Source: Paenibacillus albiflavus
GTDB taxonomy: Bacteria; Bacillota; Bacilli; Paenibacillales; NBRC-103111
Assembly: GCF_004344915.1 (NCBI RefSeq)
Contig: NZ_SKFG01000035.1
Coordinates: forward strand, 1-54,593
DNA length: 54,593 nucleotides
Direction of reading: 5' to 3'
Shown: piece by piece, positions 7,899 to 15,996 of the stretch
Layout of the letters: every line of letters begins with the position of its first letter
Numbering within the stretch: position 1 is the stretch's first letter
The notes under the pieces: model-generated
What the model was told of the DNA's origin: nothing
The model's input: only the letters and a program-made list of their open reading frames with translations
The model's database searches: none
Position numbers and translations under genes: made by a program

Positions 7899-8032
7899 TT
7901 TCTTATCAAGAGTAGGTGGAGGGACTAGCCCGATGATACCCGGCAACCGGCATTTTTCCTAATAAGGGAAAGCGTACGGTGCTAATTCTTGCGACAAGCA
8001 CTGTTTGAAGTGTTTTTTGAGAGATGAGAGAG
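7899..8032 (+). promoter_or_regulatory. SAM-I (S-box) riboswitch
   Basis: The S-box core is easy to read: CTTATCAAGAG, then GGTGGAGGGACTAGCCC, GATGATACCCGGCAACC, a P3/P4 region, and closing GATGAGAG. The ends pair to form P1 (TCTTATC with GATGAGA). S-adenosylmethionine binding favours the downstream terminator and shuts off metA-metI-metC. Confidence 0.95.
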
Positions 8033-8055
8033 GCGGAATAAGTGTTGTTATTCAT

Positions 8056-8084
8056 GACCTTTCTCAGTATTGAGGAAGGTCTTT
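8056..8084 (+). terminator. Riboswitch expression-platform terminator
   Basis: GACCTTTCTCA (8056-8066) pairs with TGAGGAAGGTC (8071-8081), followed by a short T-run. It lies between the S-box and metA, where the transcription decision is made. Confidence 0.8.
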
Positions 8085-8130
8085 ATGATGTTTAAGATAC
8101 AAATGAACCAAATTAAAGGAGTGTATGAAG

Positions 8131-9081
8131 ATGCCAGTTAAAGTACCTGATCATTTGCCAGCCAAGGAAATATTACAGTCCGAGAACGTATTCGTAATGG
8201 ATGAATCTCGGGCTTTCCATCAAGACATTCGCCCCTTAAGAATTGCGCTGCTTAATCTAATGCCTACCAAGGAAACAACGGAGACACAAATTTTAAGACT
8301 TTTGTCCAATACACCGCTGCAAATTGAATTTACTTTGCTGCATCCTAAATCTTATACATCCAAGAATACTTCGGAAGAGCATTTATCTTTATTCTATAAA
8401 ACATTTGAAGATGTCAAAGATGAGCAGCTTGACGGGTTGATTATTACGGGTGCGCCAGTAGAGCAAATGAACTTTGAAGAAGTTGCTTATTGGGAAGAGC
8501 TCCAAGAAATTATGGAGTGGAGCAAGACTAATGTAACTTCAACGATGCATATATGTTGGGCAGCACAAGCTGGATTATATTACCATTATGAAGTTCCTAA
8601 ATACTTATTGGATGAGAAAATATTCGGTGTATTCCCGCATACCTGTACTGAGAGTCACACTAAGCTTGTACGTGGATTTGATGAGATGTTCTTCGTCCCG
8701 CAATCACGTCATACAGAAGTTCGCCGCGAAGATATTACGAAGCATGCGGAACTCAATATTCTCTCTGAATCCGAGCAAGCTGGCGTATACCTAGTAGCAT
8801 CCAAAGATGGCAAACAGATTTTCGTGACAGGTCATTCTGAATATGATCCGTATACGTTAAAATGGGAATATGATCGTGATGTAAACAAAGGTCTAGAAAT
8901 TGCGATTCCTTACAATTATTATCCGAATGACGATCCTACACGAGTTCCAATGAGCACATGGCGTGCACATGCCAATTTATTATTTTCAAATTGGCTGAAC
9001 TATTATGTATATCAAGAAACACCTTATGAATTAGCGGTAAATAAAAAGAAAGTAGTTCATTCATCTGACGAGCGGGGTTGA
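8131..9081 (+). CDS. metA: Homoserine O-acetyltransferase, MetA type
   Basis: 316 aa. Acylates the hydroxyl of homoserine, the first committed step to methionine, in the cytosol. The catalytic Cys142 (HICWAAQ), His235 and Glu237 (GHSEYD) fall exactly at the positions known for this family. Glu111, in TGAPVEQM, is the residue linked to acetyl-CoA use; E. coli has Gly there and uses succinyl-CoA. So the enzyme should be an acetyltransferase although named MetA. ATG 8131 is chosen because AAAGGAG is 9 nt upstream and homologues begin MP.K.P; ATG 8125 is too close. First gene of metA-metI-metC behind the S-box. Confidence 0.96.
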   Translation: MPVKVPDHLPAKEILQSENVFVMDESRAFHQDIRPLRIALLNLMPTKETTETQILRLLSNTPLQIEFTLLHPKSYTSKNTSEEHLSLFYKTFEDVKDEQLDGLIITGAPVEQMNFEEVAYWEELQEIMEWSKTNVTSTMHICWAAQAGLYYHYEVPKYLLDEKIFGVFPHTCTESHTKLVRGFDEMFFVPQSRHTEVRREDITKHAELNILSESEQAGVYLVASKDGKQIFVTGHSEYDPYTLKWEYDRDVNKGLEIAIPYNYYPNDDPTRVPMSTWRAHANLLFSNWLNYYVYQETPYELAVNKKKVVHSSDERG

Positions 9082-9087
9082 GTAGCA

Positions 9088-10257
9088 GTGAAAATCGAGA
9101 GCAAATTAGCGCAAATCGGCTCAGTTTCTGAGCCAGTCACCGGAGCAGTTTCCTTCCCTATTTATCAGGCGACTGCTTTCCGCCATCCTAAACTTGGACA
9201 AAGTACAGGATTTGATTATTCTCGCACAAAGAATCCTACACGAAGTGTATTAGAAGAAGCAATTGCCGAGCTTGAATCTGGTGATAGAGGTTTTGCTTTG
9301 TCCTCTGGTATGGCTGCTTTGCAAACCGTGTTTGCCTTATTCTCGCAGGGTGATCATTTGATTGTATCGGTGGATCTGTATGGGGGTACTTACCGTTTGC
9401 TAGAGAAAGTGATGTCCAGATTCGGTGTGCAAGCTACTTATGTCGATACGAATGATTTATCGGAGCTTGAATCTGTTTATCGTTTAGGCAGTACGAAGGC
9501 AGTATTGATCGAGACACCTACGAATCCGCTCATGATGGTGACAGATATTGCTGCTGTGTGCCAGTGGGCTAAAGAGAAGGAACTATTGACGATTGTAGAC
9601 AATACGCTTCTCAGCCCTTTCCTGCAAAGACCGCTTGAGCTTGGTGCGGATATCGTCGTGCATTCTGCAACCAAATATTTAGGCGGCCATAATGATGTCC
9701 TTGCAGGTTTGATTGTAACCAAAGGCACTGAGTTATCTGAAAAAATATTCTTTTTATATAACTCTATTGGCGCGGTGTTAGGGCCTCAGGATTCCTGGCT
9801 GCTCATGCGTGGTATGAAAACCTTGGCTCTGCGGATGGAGCGCCATGAATATAATGCTACGTGCATTGCCAATTGGTTGCTAGAGCATCCGCTCATTACA
9901 GATGTGTACTATCCTGCATTAGCATCACATCCAGGATATGAGATACAGAAGAAGCAATCACGTGGCAATACGGGCATCTTCTCGTTTAAAGTCTCGGATG
10001 CTAGGTTAGTAGAACCATTGTTACGTCATTTGGAGTTGATTGCTTTTGCCGAGAGCTTAGGTGGGGTGGAGTCTCTATTAACGTATCCTGCGGTACAGAC
10101 GCATGCAGATATTCCGGTGGAAATTCGAGAGCGTGTCGGCGTTGATGATAGGCTGCTTCGTTTCTCAGTAGGGATTGAACATGTTGATGATTTAATTGCG
10201 GATCTCTCGAGAGCGCTAGACATGGCCCAGAGTGAACTTGCTGGAGGTACTGTGTAA
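9088..10257 (+). CDS. metI: Cystathionine gamma-synthase / O-acetylhomoserine (thiol)-lyase
   Basis: 389 aa PLP enzyme of the Cys/Met metabolism family. It should join O-acetylhomoserine with cysteine to give cystathionine; B. subtilis MetI also accepts sulfide. The PLP lysine is Lys196 in the motif SATKYLGGHND; the phosphate-binding SSGMAA block is at about 72-77 and the IETPTNPL block at about 141-148. GTG start at 9088, six bases after metA stops. Order metA-metI-metC behind one riboswitch supports the pathway role. The closely related metC follows with a 1-bp overlap, so the pair probably arose by duplication. Confidence 0.93.
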   Translation: MKIESKLAQIGSVSEPVTGAVSFPIYQATAFRHPKLGQSTGFDYSRTKNPTRSVLEEAIAELESGDRGFALSSGMAALQTVFALFSQGDHLIVSVDLYGGTYRLLEKVMSRFGVQATYVDTNDLSELESVYRLGSTKAVLIETPTNPLMMVTDIAAVCQWAKEKELLTIVDNTLLSPFLQRPLELGADIVVHSATKYLGGHNDVLAGLIVTKGTELSEKIFFLYNSIGAVLGPQDSWLLMRGMKTLALRMERHEYNATCIANWLLEHPLITDVYYPALASHPGYEIQKKQSRGNTGIFSFKVSDARLVEPLLRHLELIAFAESLGGVESLLTYPAVQTHADIPVEIRERVGVDDRLLRFSVGIEHVDDLIADLSRALDMAQSELAGGTV

Positions 10258-11432
10258 TGGGTAACAATTCAAACAGCAATCGTGAACAGGATTATAGCTT
10301 CGGCACAAAGCTTCTGCATTTTGGCGGTGAAATCGATAAAGTGACAGGCGCTTCGTCGGTTCCAATCTATCAAGCATCGACGTTCCATCATTTTGATATT
10401 GATCATCCGCCAGCATTCGATTATACACGCTCAGGTAATCCAACGAGGGAGGCCTTAGAGGAGCAAATTGCGCTGCTTGAAGGTGGTAAACGCGGTTTAG
10501 CATTTGCTTCTGGGATGGCCGCTATCTCGTCCGCCTTTATGATTCTGTCTACAGGTGATCATGTTATTTGTACCGAAGATGTATATGGAGGAACATATCG
10601 CTTCTTATCCACGATTCTAAATCGGATGGGCATTGCCACAACGTTCGTTGATATGACGAATTTGGATGAAGTGGAGTCAGCATTGCAGCCGAGTACGAAG
10701 GCAGTATTTATGGAAACACCGTCGAATCCAACGCTTCGGATTACGGATGTACCTGCGGTTGCGGCATGGGCAAAGGAGCAGGGGCTCATTACGATGCTCG
10801 ATAATTCATTCATGACTCCGTACTATCAGCGTCCGATCGAACATGGCGTTGACATCGTTCTACATAGTGCAACGAAGTTCCTAAGCGGACATAGTGACGT
10901 GCTTGCGGGGCTTGCGGTTATGGCAAACGAAGAACTAGGCAATCGAATGAAGGCTATCCAGAATGGAATGGGTAATGTGCTTGGGATGATGGACTCCTGG
11001 CTGCTAATGAGAGGGATGAAGACGCTCAAAGCGCGAATGGATGGGCATGAGCAGTCCGCGCACGTACTCGCGGACTGGTTATCGCAGCGCTCGGACATCG
11101 CTGCGGTCTATTACCCAGGGCTGCCGGATCATCCCGGCCGCCAAATCCATGAGCGCCAATCGCAAGGCTATGGCGCTATTGTCTCGTTCGACGTCGGTTC
11201 CGGCGAACGAGCAAAGAAGCTGCTGAACGCTGTGCGCGTTCCGCTTGTAGCGGTCTCGCTTGGCGCGGTCGAGAGCATCCTGTCGTATCCCGCCATGATG
11301 TCTCACGCTGCTATGCCTCGCGAGGTTCGCAGCGCCCGTGGCATCACCGACGGCCTGCTGCGCTTCTCTGTCGGCTTGGAAGATGTCTCTGACATCATCG
11401 CCGATCTCGATCAGGCATTAAAGCAAATTTAA
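10257..11432 (+). CDS. metC: Cystathionine beta-lyase
   Basis: 391 aa, PLP-dependent, paralogous to metI. It should split cystathionine into homocysteine, pyruvate and ammonia. Lys207 in SATKFLSGHSD is the PLP lysine; the SGMAAI and METPSNP blocks are present. Its start codon overlaps the metI stop by one base (TAATG), so the two are translationally coupled. The last 400 bp are visibly richer in G+C than the rest and than metI, which could reflect codon bias or gene conversion. The MetI/MetC split follows the gene order known from Bacillus; sequence alone separates the two activities poorly. Confidence 0.9.
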   Translation: MGNNSNSNREQDYSFGTKLLHFGGEIDKVTGASSVPIYQASTFHHFDIDHPPAFDYTRSGNPTREALEEQIALLEGGKRGLAFASGMAAISSAFMILSTGDHVICTEDVYGGTYRFLSTILNRMGIATTFVDMTNLDEVESALQPSTKAVFMETPSNPTLRITDVPAVAAWAKEQGLITMLDNSFMTPYYQRPIEHGVDIVLHSATKFLSGHSDVLAGLAVMANEELGNRMKAIQNGMGNVLGMMDSWLLMRGMKTLKARMDGHEQSAHVLADWLSQRSDIAAVYYPGLPDHPGRQIHERQSQGYGAIVSFDVGSGERAKKLLNAVRVPLVAVSLGAVESILSYPAMMSHAAMPREVRSARGITDGLLRFSVGLEDVSDIIADLDQALKQI

Positions 11433-11439
11433 TGCCTGA
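11411..11439 (+). repeat. Hairpin spanning the metC stop codon
   Basis: An 11-bp perfect inverted repeat (TCAGGCATTAA, 7-nt loop, complement) covers the last codons and stop of metC, just before the main terminator. It has no T-run, and may protect the mRNA end. Confidence 0.6.
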
Positions 11440-11445
11440 TCTTCT

Positions 11446-11501
11446 AAACCAGTATGCAAGCAAGAAGCCATATAGCGCTTATTGCTTGCATACTGGTTTT
11501 T
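11446..11501 (+). terminator. Terminator of the met operon
   Basis: AAACCAGTATGCAAGCA (11446-11462) is complementary to 11483-11499, with T residues after it. A 17-bp stem without mismatch. Confidence 0.85.
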
Positions 11502-11590
11502 GATGAATCTGCTGTATATTTGTTGGATTATATTCTAGATGTCTGATATGGATATGAATTTGAATATGAATAAGAATATGTGATGAAAGT

Positions 11591-11692
11591 TTAAACTACC
11601 TTTACGCCGTTCTCTTGCTTTATAGCTTTACAATGGGAGCCAAGCAGAATAATCGAGACGGCTACTAGGATAGGATTCGTACGTTTTTTCAT
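11591..11692 (-). CDS. 33-aa secreted or membrane peptide
   Basis: Short open frame with a textbook ribosome binding site (AAGGGAGGT, 9 nt before the ATG at 11692). The peptide begins MKKR, then has a hydrophobic core (PILVAVSIILLGS, about 7-19) and a polar tail KQENGVKVV. This could be a signal anchor or the precursor of an exported peptide; the single Cys does not sit in a clean lipobox. A TATACT element lies about 45 nt upstream of the start. I recognise no family. It is the only gene seen between metC and mqnC. Confidence 0.5.
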   Translation of the reverse strand: MKKRTNPILVAVSIILLGSHCKAIKQENGVKVV

Positions 11693-11916
11693 TTGGAATC
11701 TACCTCCCTTAGAATGTCTTGCTTAACTTCTAATTTAAGTATAGTAGGAATGAGGCGGACAAACCATCGATTCAAATGACATGAAACTTACACTCTTGTA
11801 AGGCGAAATGAAAGAATTAATTGTTCCATATAGCACGAGGGTCTTCAAATATGTTACGATGTTTGAAGCAGAATAGAATGAACTCGATCAAATAGATAAA
11901 AATGAGGTGTTAATCT

Positions 11917-13062
11917 ATGAAACCGATTGAACGCATATTGCATAAAGCTGTTTCAGGCGGACGTATAGATATTGATGAATGTATCACATTGTTTGAATCC
12001 GATCAGGTTGAAGCGATGGGACATGCGGCTAATCAGATTATGCTGAAGCATCATCCAGAGCCGATCACGACATTTGTAATTGGTAGAAATGTTAACTACA
12101 CAAATATATGTGATACGTATTGCCGCTTCTGTGCTTTCTATCGGGCACCAGGCGCCAAGGATGGATATGTACTATCTAATGAAGAGATTTTTACGAAAAT
12201 CCAAGAAACAATCGATGTGGGCGGCTCCGAAATTCTGATGCAAGGTGGAACTAACCCTAATTTGCCGTTCTCCTATTATACGGATTTATTGCGCGAGATT
12301 AAACGTAGGTTCAATATTACGATGCATTCCTTCTCACCAGCAGAAATTATAAAGATGCAGGAAGTATCAGGCGGACTAACGCTTGAAGAGGTTATGCGTG
12401 AACTTCATGCAGCAGGTCTCGACTCGCTGCCTGGCGGCGGCGCGGAGATTCTGGATGATCGCACACGTCAACGGATTTCGAAGCTTAAGGGCTCATGGCG
12501 GACTTGGATGGACGTGATGCAAACGGCTCATAAGATTGGGATGAATACGACAGGTACGATGGTTATCGGTTTAGGTGAAACGATGGAAGAGCGTGCTTTG
12601 CATCTGCTTCGTATTCGTGATGCACAAGACGATGTCGCTTTGAATGGTTGGAACTCCAAAGGCTTCCTTGCCTTTATTCCGTGGACATTCCAACCGGATA
12701 ATACAGCGCTCGGCGTAGCTCTTAAAAATCAACGTCAAACGCCTGAATCTTATTTGAAAACTTTAGCGATCTCAAGAATTATGCTGGATAACATTCCGAA
12801 CTTCCAATCTTCTTGGGTAACTATGGGACCGGAAGTCGGCAAATTATCCCTACAATATGGATGTAACGATTTTGGCTCAACGATGATGGAGGAAAATGTG
12901 GTTTCCGCGGCAGGCACAGCGCATAAGGTGAATATTGCAGAAATCCTGCGTTTGATTCGTGAAGCGGGTAAAGTACCAGCATTACGTAATACGAAGTATG
13001 AAACGCTCCACGTTTACTCGGATACAGAACAAGCAGATAAAGATTTCGTTTTGCAGAATTAA
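11917..13062 (+). CDS. mqnC: Cyclic dehypoxanthinyl futalosine synthase
   Basis: 381 aa radical SAM enzyme of the futalosine pathway to menaquinone; it closes the ring of dehypoxanthine futalosine. The 4Fe-4S ligands are Cys65, Cys69 and Cys72 (CDTYCRFC), followed by AFYRAPGA. An MQGGTNP motif near 108-114, the HSFSPAEI block and the LPGGGAEIL motif mark the MqnC/MqnE/CofH group; length and the C-terminal GSTMMEENV block favour MqnC. ATG 11917 has AATGAGGTG upstream. No other mqn gene is in the window, so the pathway is scattered. Confidence 0.9.
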   Translation: MKPIERILHKAVSGGRIDIDECITLFESDQVEAMGHAANQIMLKHHPEPITTFVIGRNVNYTNICDTYCRFCAFYRAPGAKDGYVLSNEEIFTKIQETIDVGGSEILMQGGTNPNLPFSYYTDLLREIKRRFNITMHSFSPAEIIKMQEVSGGLTLEEVMRELHAAGLDSLPGGGAEILDDRTRQRISKLKGSWRTWMDVMQTAHKIGMNTTGTMVIGLGETMEERALHLLRIRDAQDDVALNGWNSKGFLAFIPWTFQPDNTALGVALKNQRQTPESYLKTLAISRIMLDNIPNFQSSWVTMGPEVGKLSLQYGCNDFGSTMMEENVVSAAGTAHKVNIAEILRLIREAGKVPALRNTKYETLHVYSDTEQADKDFVLQN

Positions 13063-13089
13063 CTTATAGACTCAATTAATGAGTAAGTA

Positions 13090-13139
13090 AAAACGCTTAT
13101 CCCACATTCGTACAGAATGGTGTGGGATAAGCGTTTTTT
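13090..13139 (+). terminator. Terminator after mqnC
   Basis: AAAACGCTTATCCCACA pairs with its complement (second arm 13121-13137), 14-nt loop, ending in a T-run. Confidence 0.85.
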
Positions 13140-13180
13140 ATATCATTGATAATAGCTTGTGTATAGGGATATTACCTTCT

Positions 13181-13546
13181 TTATTCAATTACTTTATCTT
13201 TAATCAATATGATTTCAGCCACCTCAAACCTTCTATTTTTTTCACTTATAGGTTGTGGTGTTGATAAAACAATTCGTATTAGGTTTCCTGACGAAAAATC
13301 TTCTAGTGTAAGAGGATTATCTGAGATATCTTTGAATACAGTTGATTTATTAATATCTACAGTACATAAATAACCTATACTATTCGCTTGTTTCTTTCCT
13401 TTGTTTATTACATCTGAGCAGTTTACAACAATTTCATTCTTTGAAATGCTATCAATAGTTGTATTAAAAGAACTCAAGGAGTTACATGCTGATGTAATTA
13501 ACAACATAATTAGCATCAGTGGTATTAATTTTACTTGCCTACTTAT
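13181..13546 (-). CDS. Small putative lipoprotein, possible ATA start
   Basis: The conventional ATG at 13516 gives 111 aa but has no ribosome binding site and lacks a charged N-terminus. Extending ten codons to an ATA at 13546 places GGGGAGGG six nt upstream and restores a normal lipoprotein signal: MSRQVK, a hydrophobic run, then LITSAC. The mature part (about 100 aa) has two Cys and no domain I know. Expected location: outer face of the membrane. The frame has no stop in the added ten codons. The start is the main doubt; the gene itself looks real. Confidence 0.6.
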   Translation of the reverse strand: MSRQVKLIPLMLIMLLITSACNSLSSFNTTIDSISKNEIVVNCSDVINKGKKQANSIGYLCTVDINKSTVFKDISDNPLTLEDFSSGNLIRIVLSTPQPISEKNRRFEVAEIILIKDKVIE

Positions 13547-13718
13547 GTTGATCCCTCCCCACTTTTTACATCATCGGCCACCTCGAATATCGATATTTTC
13601 ATTCTAATCTATTCTCGGTTCTTTTTGTCTGCTTATTTAGTCAATGTTTCTACTTAATGGGACAACCGCATAGAATGCAAGAGAAACGGTTTTAGTGAAC
13701 AAAAGGTGGTGTCTACAA

Positions 13719-14165
13719 ATGTGGAGCGAATTCGGGATTTCGAGAGATACACAGAGGATGTTAGATACTTTAATCAAGAGTAACAACAAGCTCAATAATT
13801 TGAAGCTTAGACTGCGATTTGTCGTGACTGGAAGTATATTTTGCATGTCTCTATTTGGTCTGGCATTCATGAAGCTTTCTCTTATTCCATCAGGGGGGGA
13901 TGTGCTCAGAATCATTGGGGCATTCTCAGGAGAGAAGCTGCTGCTTGCACTTCTATTGATAAGCATAACGTTAGTTGCTTACTCCAACAGTTTATCCAAG
14001 AAAGTAGAATCAACCAAGAAGAAATACGAAGGTCTTCGAGCAGAAGTTATTGATAAGCTGTATACTTCTTGGTTGAATAACACGAGCTCAGAGATTCGGG
14101 ATCGAATATCCAAGAAAATGAGTGATGAATACGGCATTAATATGGTTTATAAAACAAAGCAATAG
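13719..14165 (+). CDS. DUF2663 (YpbF-like) membrane protein
   Basis: 148 aa. Two transmembrane segments (about 34-56 and 76-94) lie between a short N-terminal helix and a basic, coiled C-terminal region (KKVESTKKKYEGLRAE). Layout and length fit YpbF-type proteins of Bacilli; their role is unknown. ATG 13719 is chosen because AAAGGTGGTG lies 8 nt upstream; the GTG at 13695 is upstream of that site. It is convergent with the M23 lipoprotein gene, leaving only four bases between the two stop codons, with no clear terminator. Confidence 0.65.
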   Translation: MWSEFGISRDTQRMLDTLIKSNNKLNNLKLRLRFVVTGSIFCMSLFGLAFMKLSLIPSGGDVLRIIGAFSGEKLLLALLLISITLVAYSNSLSKKVESTKKKYEGLRAEVIDKLYTSWLNNTSSEIRDRISKKMSDEYGINMVYKTKQ

Positions 14166-14169
14166 TTAT

Positions 14170-15123
14170 TTATGGCTTTATGAATTGTCCACGAATCGGT
14201 TCTACATCGTTATTCAATCGAATTCGGATCGATTTGGCGTTGCCAGACGCAATGTCGGGTGAATTCTGTACTTGAAAATGAATATGAGCTTCACTGGAGT
14301 TGCCTGAATTGCCGCATAATCCAATAACATCTCCTTGTTTAACTTGATCCCCAACTTTGACGGAGGCGGATTGGTATTGCATATGTCCAATTACGCTGTA
14401 TTCCTCATTGCCGTGATCAATAATCACGTAGTTTCCAAAAGGATTCTTCGCGTTCATCGTCCCAACAGGATGATTATCCTGAATGTTGACCTCGACACCG
14501 ACCACAGTTCCATCAGCGGGTGCAACGACTGCTTTACCGTAAGCATAATAGCTTTCATTGGCTTCTTTATCCCCTTGATAAGTGAGATTATCGTGGCTTA
14601 TTACGAGATCATAGGCATAGCGCTGGCTTTCATGTGGATAATGATAGTTGAGAGGTTCGCTTGCCCCTCCCCAGCCAGTAAGCCATTCATCCTGAATCGG
14701 CATTTGATAAGTATTCTTTGTATAGGTTCGGTCTGTCTCTGGATAGGTTGTAATGGGCTCGAAAATTAAACCGACGATCGTCCCTGCATCATCCGCAAGG
14801 GCGGTCAGATTCTTAGTGCGACTCTGATCATGCCAAATATATTGCGTGAGATTGGTAACTATTGGCAGGCTTGTTTGGAATACGTATTCGGTTACTCCCT
14901 TATTAAATTCTGCTCCAGCAGATTGTAAATCTGTAAGTGATATTTCTTTTCGAAATTCCTCCGACAACTGGTTATAAATCCGCTCAAAATCTCCTTGCAA
15001 GAAAGCCTCATTTAATTGTTTCATCTCCAACTTATTCACTCCTTGTGAGTTGCTGCAGCCAATAAGTAAGCTTAAACAGACGATGGGAATGATTCCTGCG
15101 CTTAATCTCTTCAATATGTTCAT
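14170..15123 (-). CDS. M23-family peptidase-like lipoprotein
   Basis: 317 aa. Lipoprotein signal with lipobox LIGC (Cys at about 23). Residues about 30-140 look like a DUF3887-type domain; the C-terminal part is an LytM/M23 metallopeptidase barrel: YAYDL, VVAPADGTVV, GNYVIIDHG, GHMQ, VKQGDVIGLCGNSGNS and HIHFQ. The HxH pair is intact, but the residue four before the Asp is Arg, not His, so metal binding may differ or the domain may only bind peptidoglycan. AGGAGGAAAAAG precedes ATG 15123. It is divergent from a two-component system starting at 15286, whose target it may be. Confidence 0.85.
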   Translation of the reverse strand: MNILKRLSAGIIPIVCLSLLIGCSNSQGVNKLEMKQLNEAFLQGDFERIYNQLSEEFRKEISLTDLQSAGAEFNKGVTEYVFQTSLPIVTNLTQYIWHDQSRTKNLTALADDAGTIVGLIFEPITTYPETDRTYTKNTYQMPIQDEWLTGWGGASEPLNYHYPHESQRYAYDLVISHDNLTYQGDKEANESYYAYGKAVVAPADGTVVGVEVNIQDNHPVGTMNAKNPFGNYVIIDHGNEEYSVIGHMQYQSASVKVGDQVKQGDVIGLCGNSGNSSEAHIHFQVQNSPDIASGNAKSIRIRLNNDVEPIRGQFIKP

Positions 15124-15193
15124 CTTTTTCCTCCTAGATTGATATCTCGTTTTTATCATAGGGGACCAATTTTACTAAGGCATAACCGGAGTC

Positions 15194-15210
15194 TTAACAT
15201 TACCTTAATT
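15194..15210. promoter_or_regulatory. Possible response-regulator box
   Basis: TTAACA followed after five bases by TTAATT, that is two half-sites with 11-bp period as used by OmpR/PhoP-type regulators. It lies in the 162-bp divergent region between the M23 lipoprotein and the response regulator. Confidence 0.4.
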
Positions 15211-15285
15211 TTTTGCAATAGACGTAACGATCCGTAATAAGCATGGTATTCTTGTAAGTATCATGTTTATTGGGAGGAAGGTAAT

Positions 15286-15996
15286 TTGGATCAAGCACAA
15301 ATACTGCTTGTTGATGATGAACAAGCGATTCTTCAAATGTTATCAATTATTTTACATAAAGAAGGGTTTAAACAGATTGATACAGCGATTACGGGGGAGG
15401 AAGCTGTAACAGCTTGTAAACGTAAAAGGTACGATCTCATCATTCTGGATGTGATGTTACCAAAGCAAAGTGGATTTGATATATGTCCTTTCATTAGGCA
15501 AACGACGAATGCACCGATTCTTTTTCTAACGGCAAGAACGACGGATTTAGATAAACTAACGGGATTTGCGCTTGGTGGTGATGATTATATAACGAAGCCG
15601 TTCAACCCATTAGAGGTTGTCGCAAGAGTTAAAGCACAATTGCGGCGCTATCTGCCTTCTGAACCGATTGTTTATGCGCCTAAAATTTATGATTATGGAC
15701 GATTTACAGTTGATGAATATGCCGGAGAATTGCGTGTAGAGGGGGAACTAGTTGACTGCCCATCCCAAGTCTTCGGATTGCTGTTATTCTTCTGTCAGAA
15801 TCCGAATCGCTTATTCACTAAAACTCAGCTATATGAGCAGGTATGGGGGGAACACAGCATCTCTGATGATAATACTGTTATGGTGCATGTCCATCGAATC
15901 CGTGAACGGATCGAAAAGACATCAAGTGCGCCAGAGTATTTAATTACAGTTAGAGGACTTGGATATAAGCTTGTCACAGGAAGAGGCAATCGATGA
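15286..15996 (+). CDS. OmpR-family response regulator
   Basis: 236 aa. Receiver domain (1-120) with acidic pocket DD at 10-11, phospho-acceptor Asp55 (LDVMLP) and Lys104 (TKPF). The C-terminal winged helix (about 138-233) has TVMVHVHRIRERIE and RGLGYKL motifs, so it binds DNA as a transcription factor. Start is TTG 15286 with GGGAGGAAGGTAAT just before it. It overlaps the kinase gene by four bases (ATGA). Closest in layout to VanR/YkoG-type regulators; target genes unknown, although the divergent M23 lipoprotein and the PhoP-box-like repeat between them suggest a cell-envelope role. Confidence 0.92.
   Translation: MDQAQILLVDDEQAILQMLSIILHKEGFKQIDTAITGEEAVTACKRKRYDLIILDVMLPKQSGFDICPFIRQTTNAPILFLTARTTDLDKLTGFALGGDDYITKPFNPLEVVARVKAQLRRYLPSEPIVYAPKIYDYGRFTVDEYAGELRVEGELVDCPSQVFGLLLFFCQNPNRLFTKTQLYEQVWGEHSISDDNTVMVHVHRIRERIEKTSSAPEYLITVRGLGYKLVTGRGNR

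Noticed and set aside
14335-14769. 144-codon frame opposite the M23 lipoprotein
   Set aside because: Shadow of a well-supported gene, without start signals.
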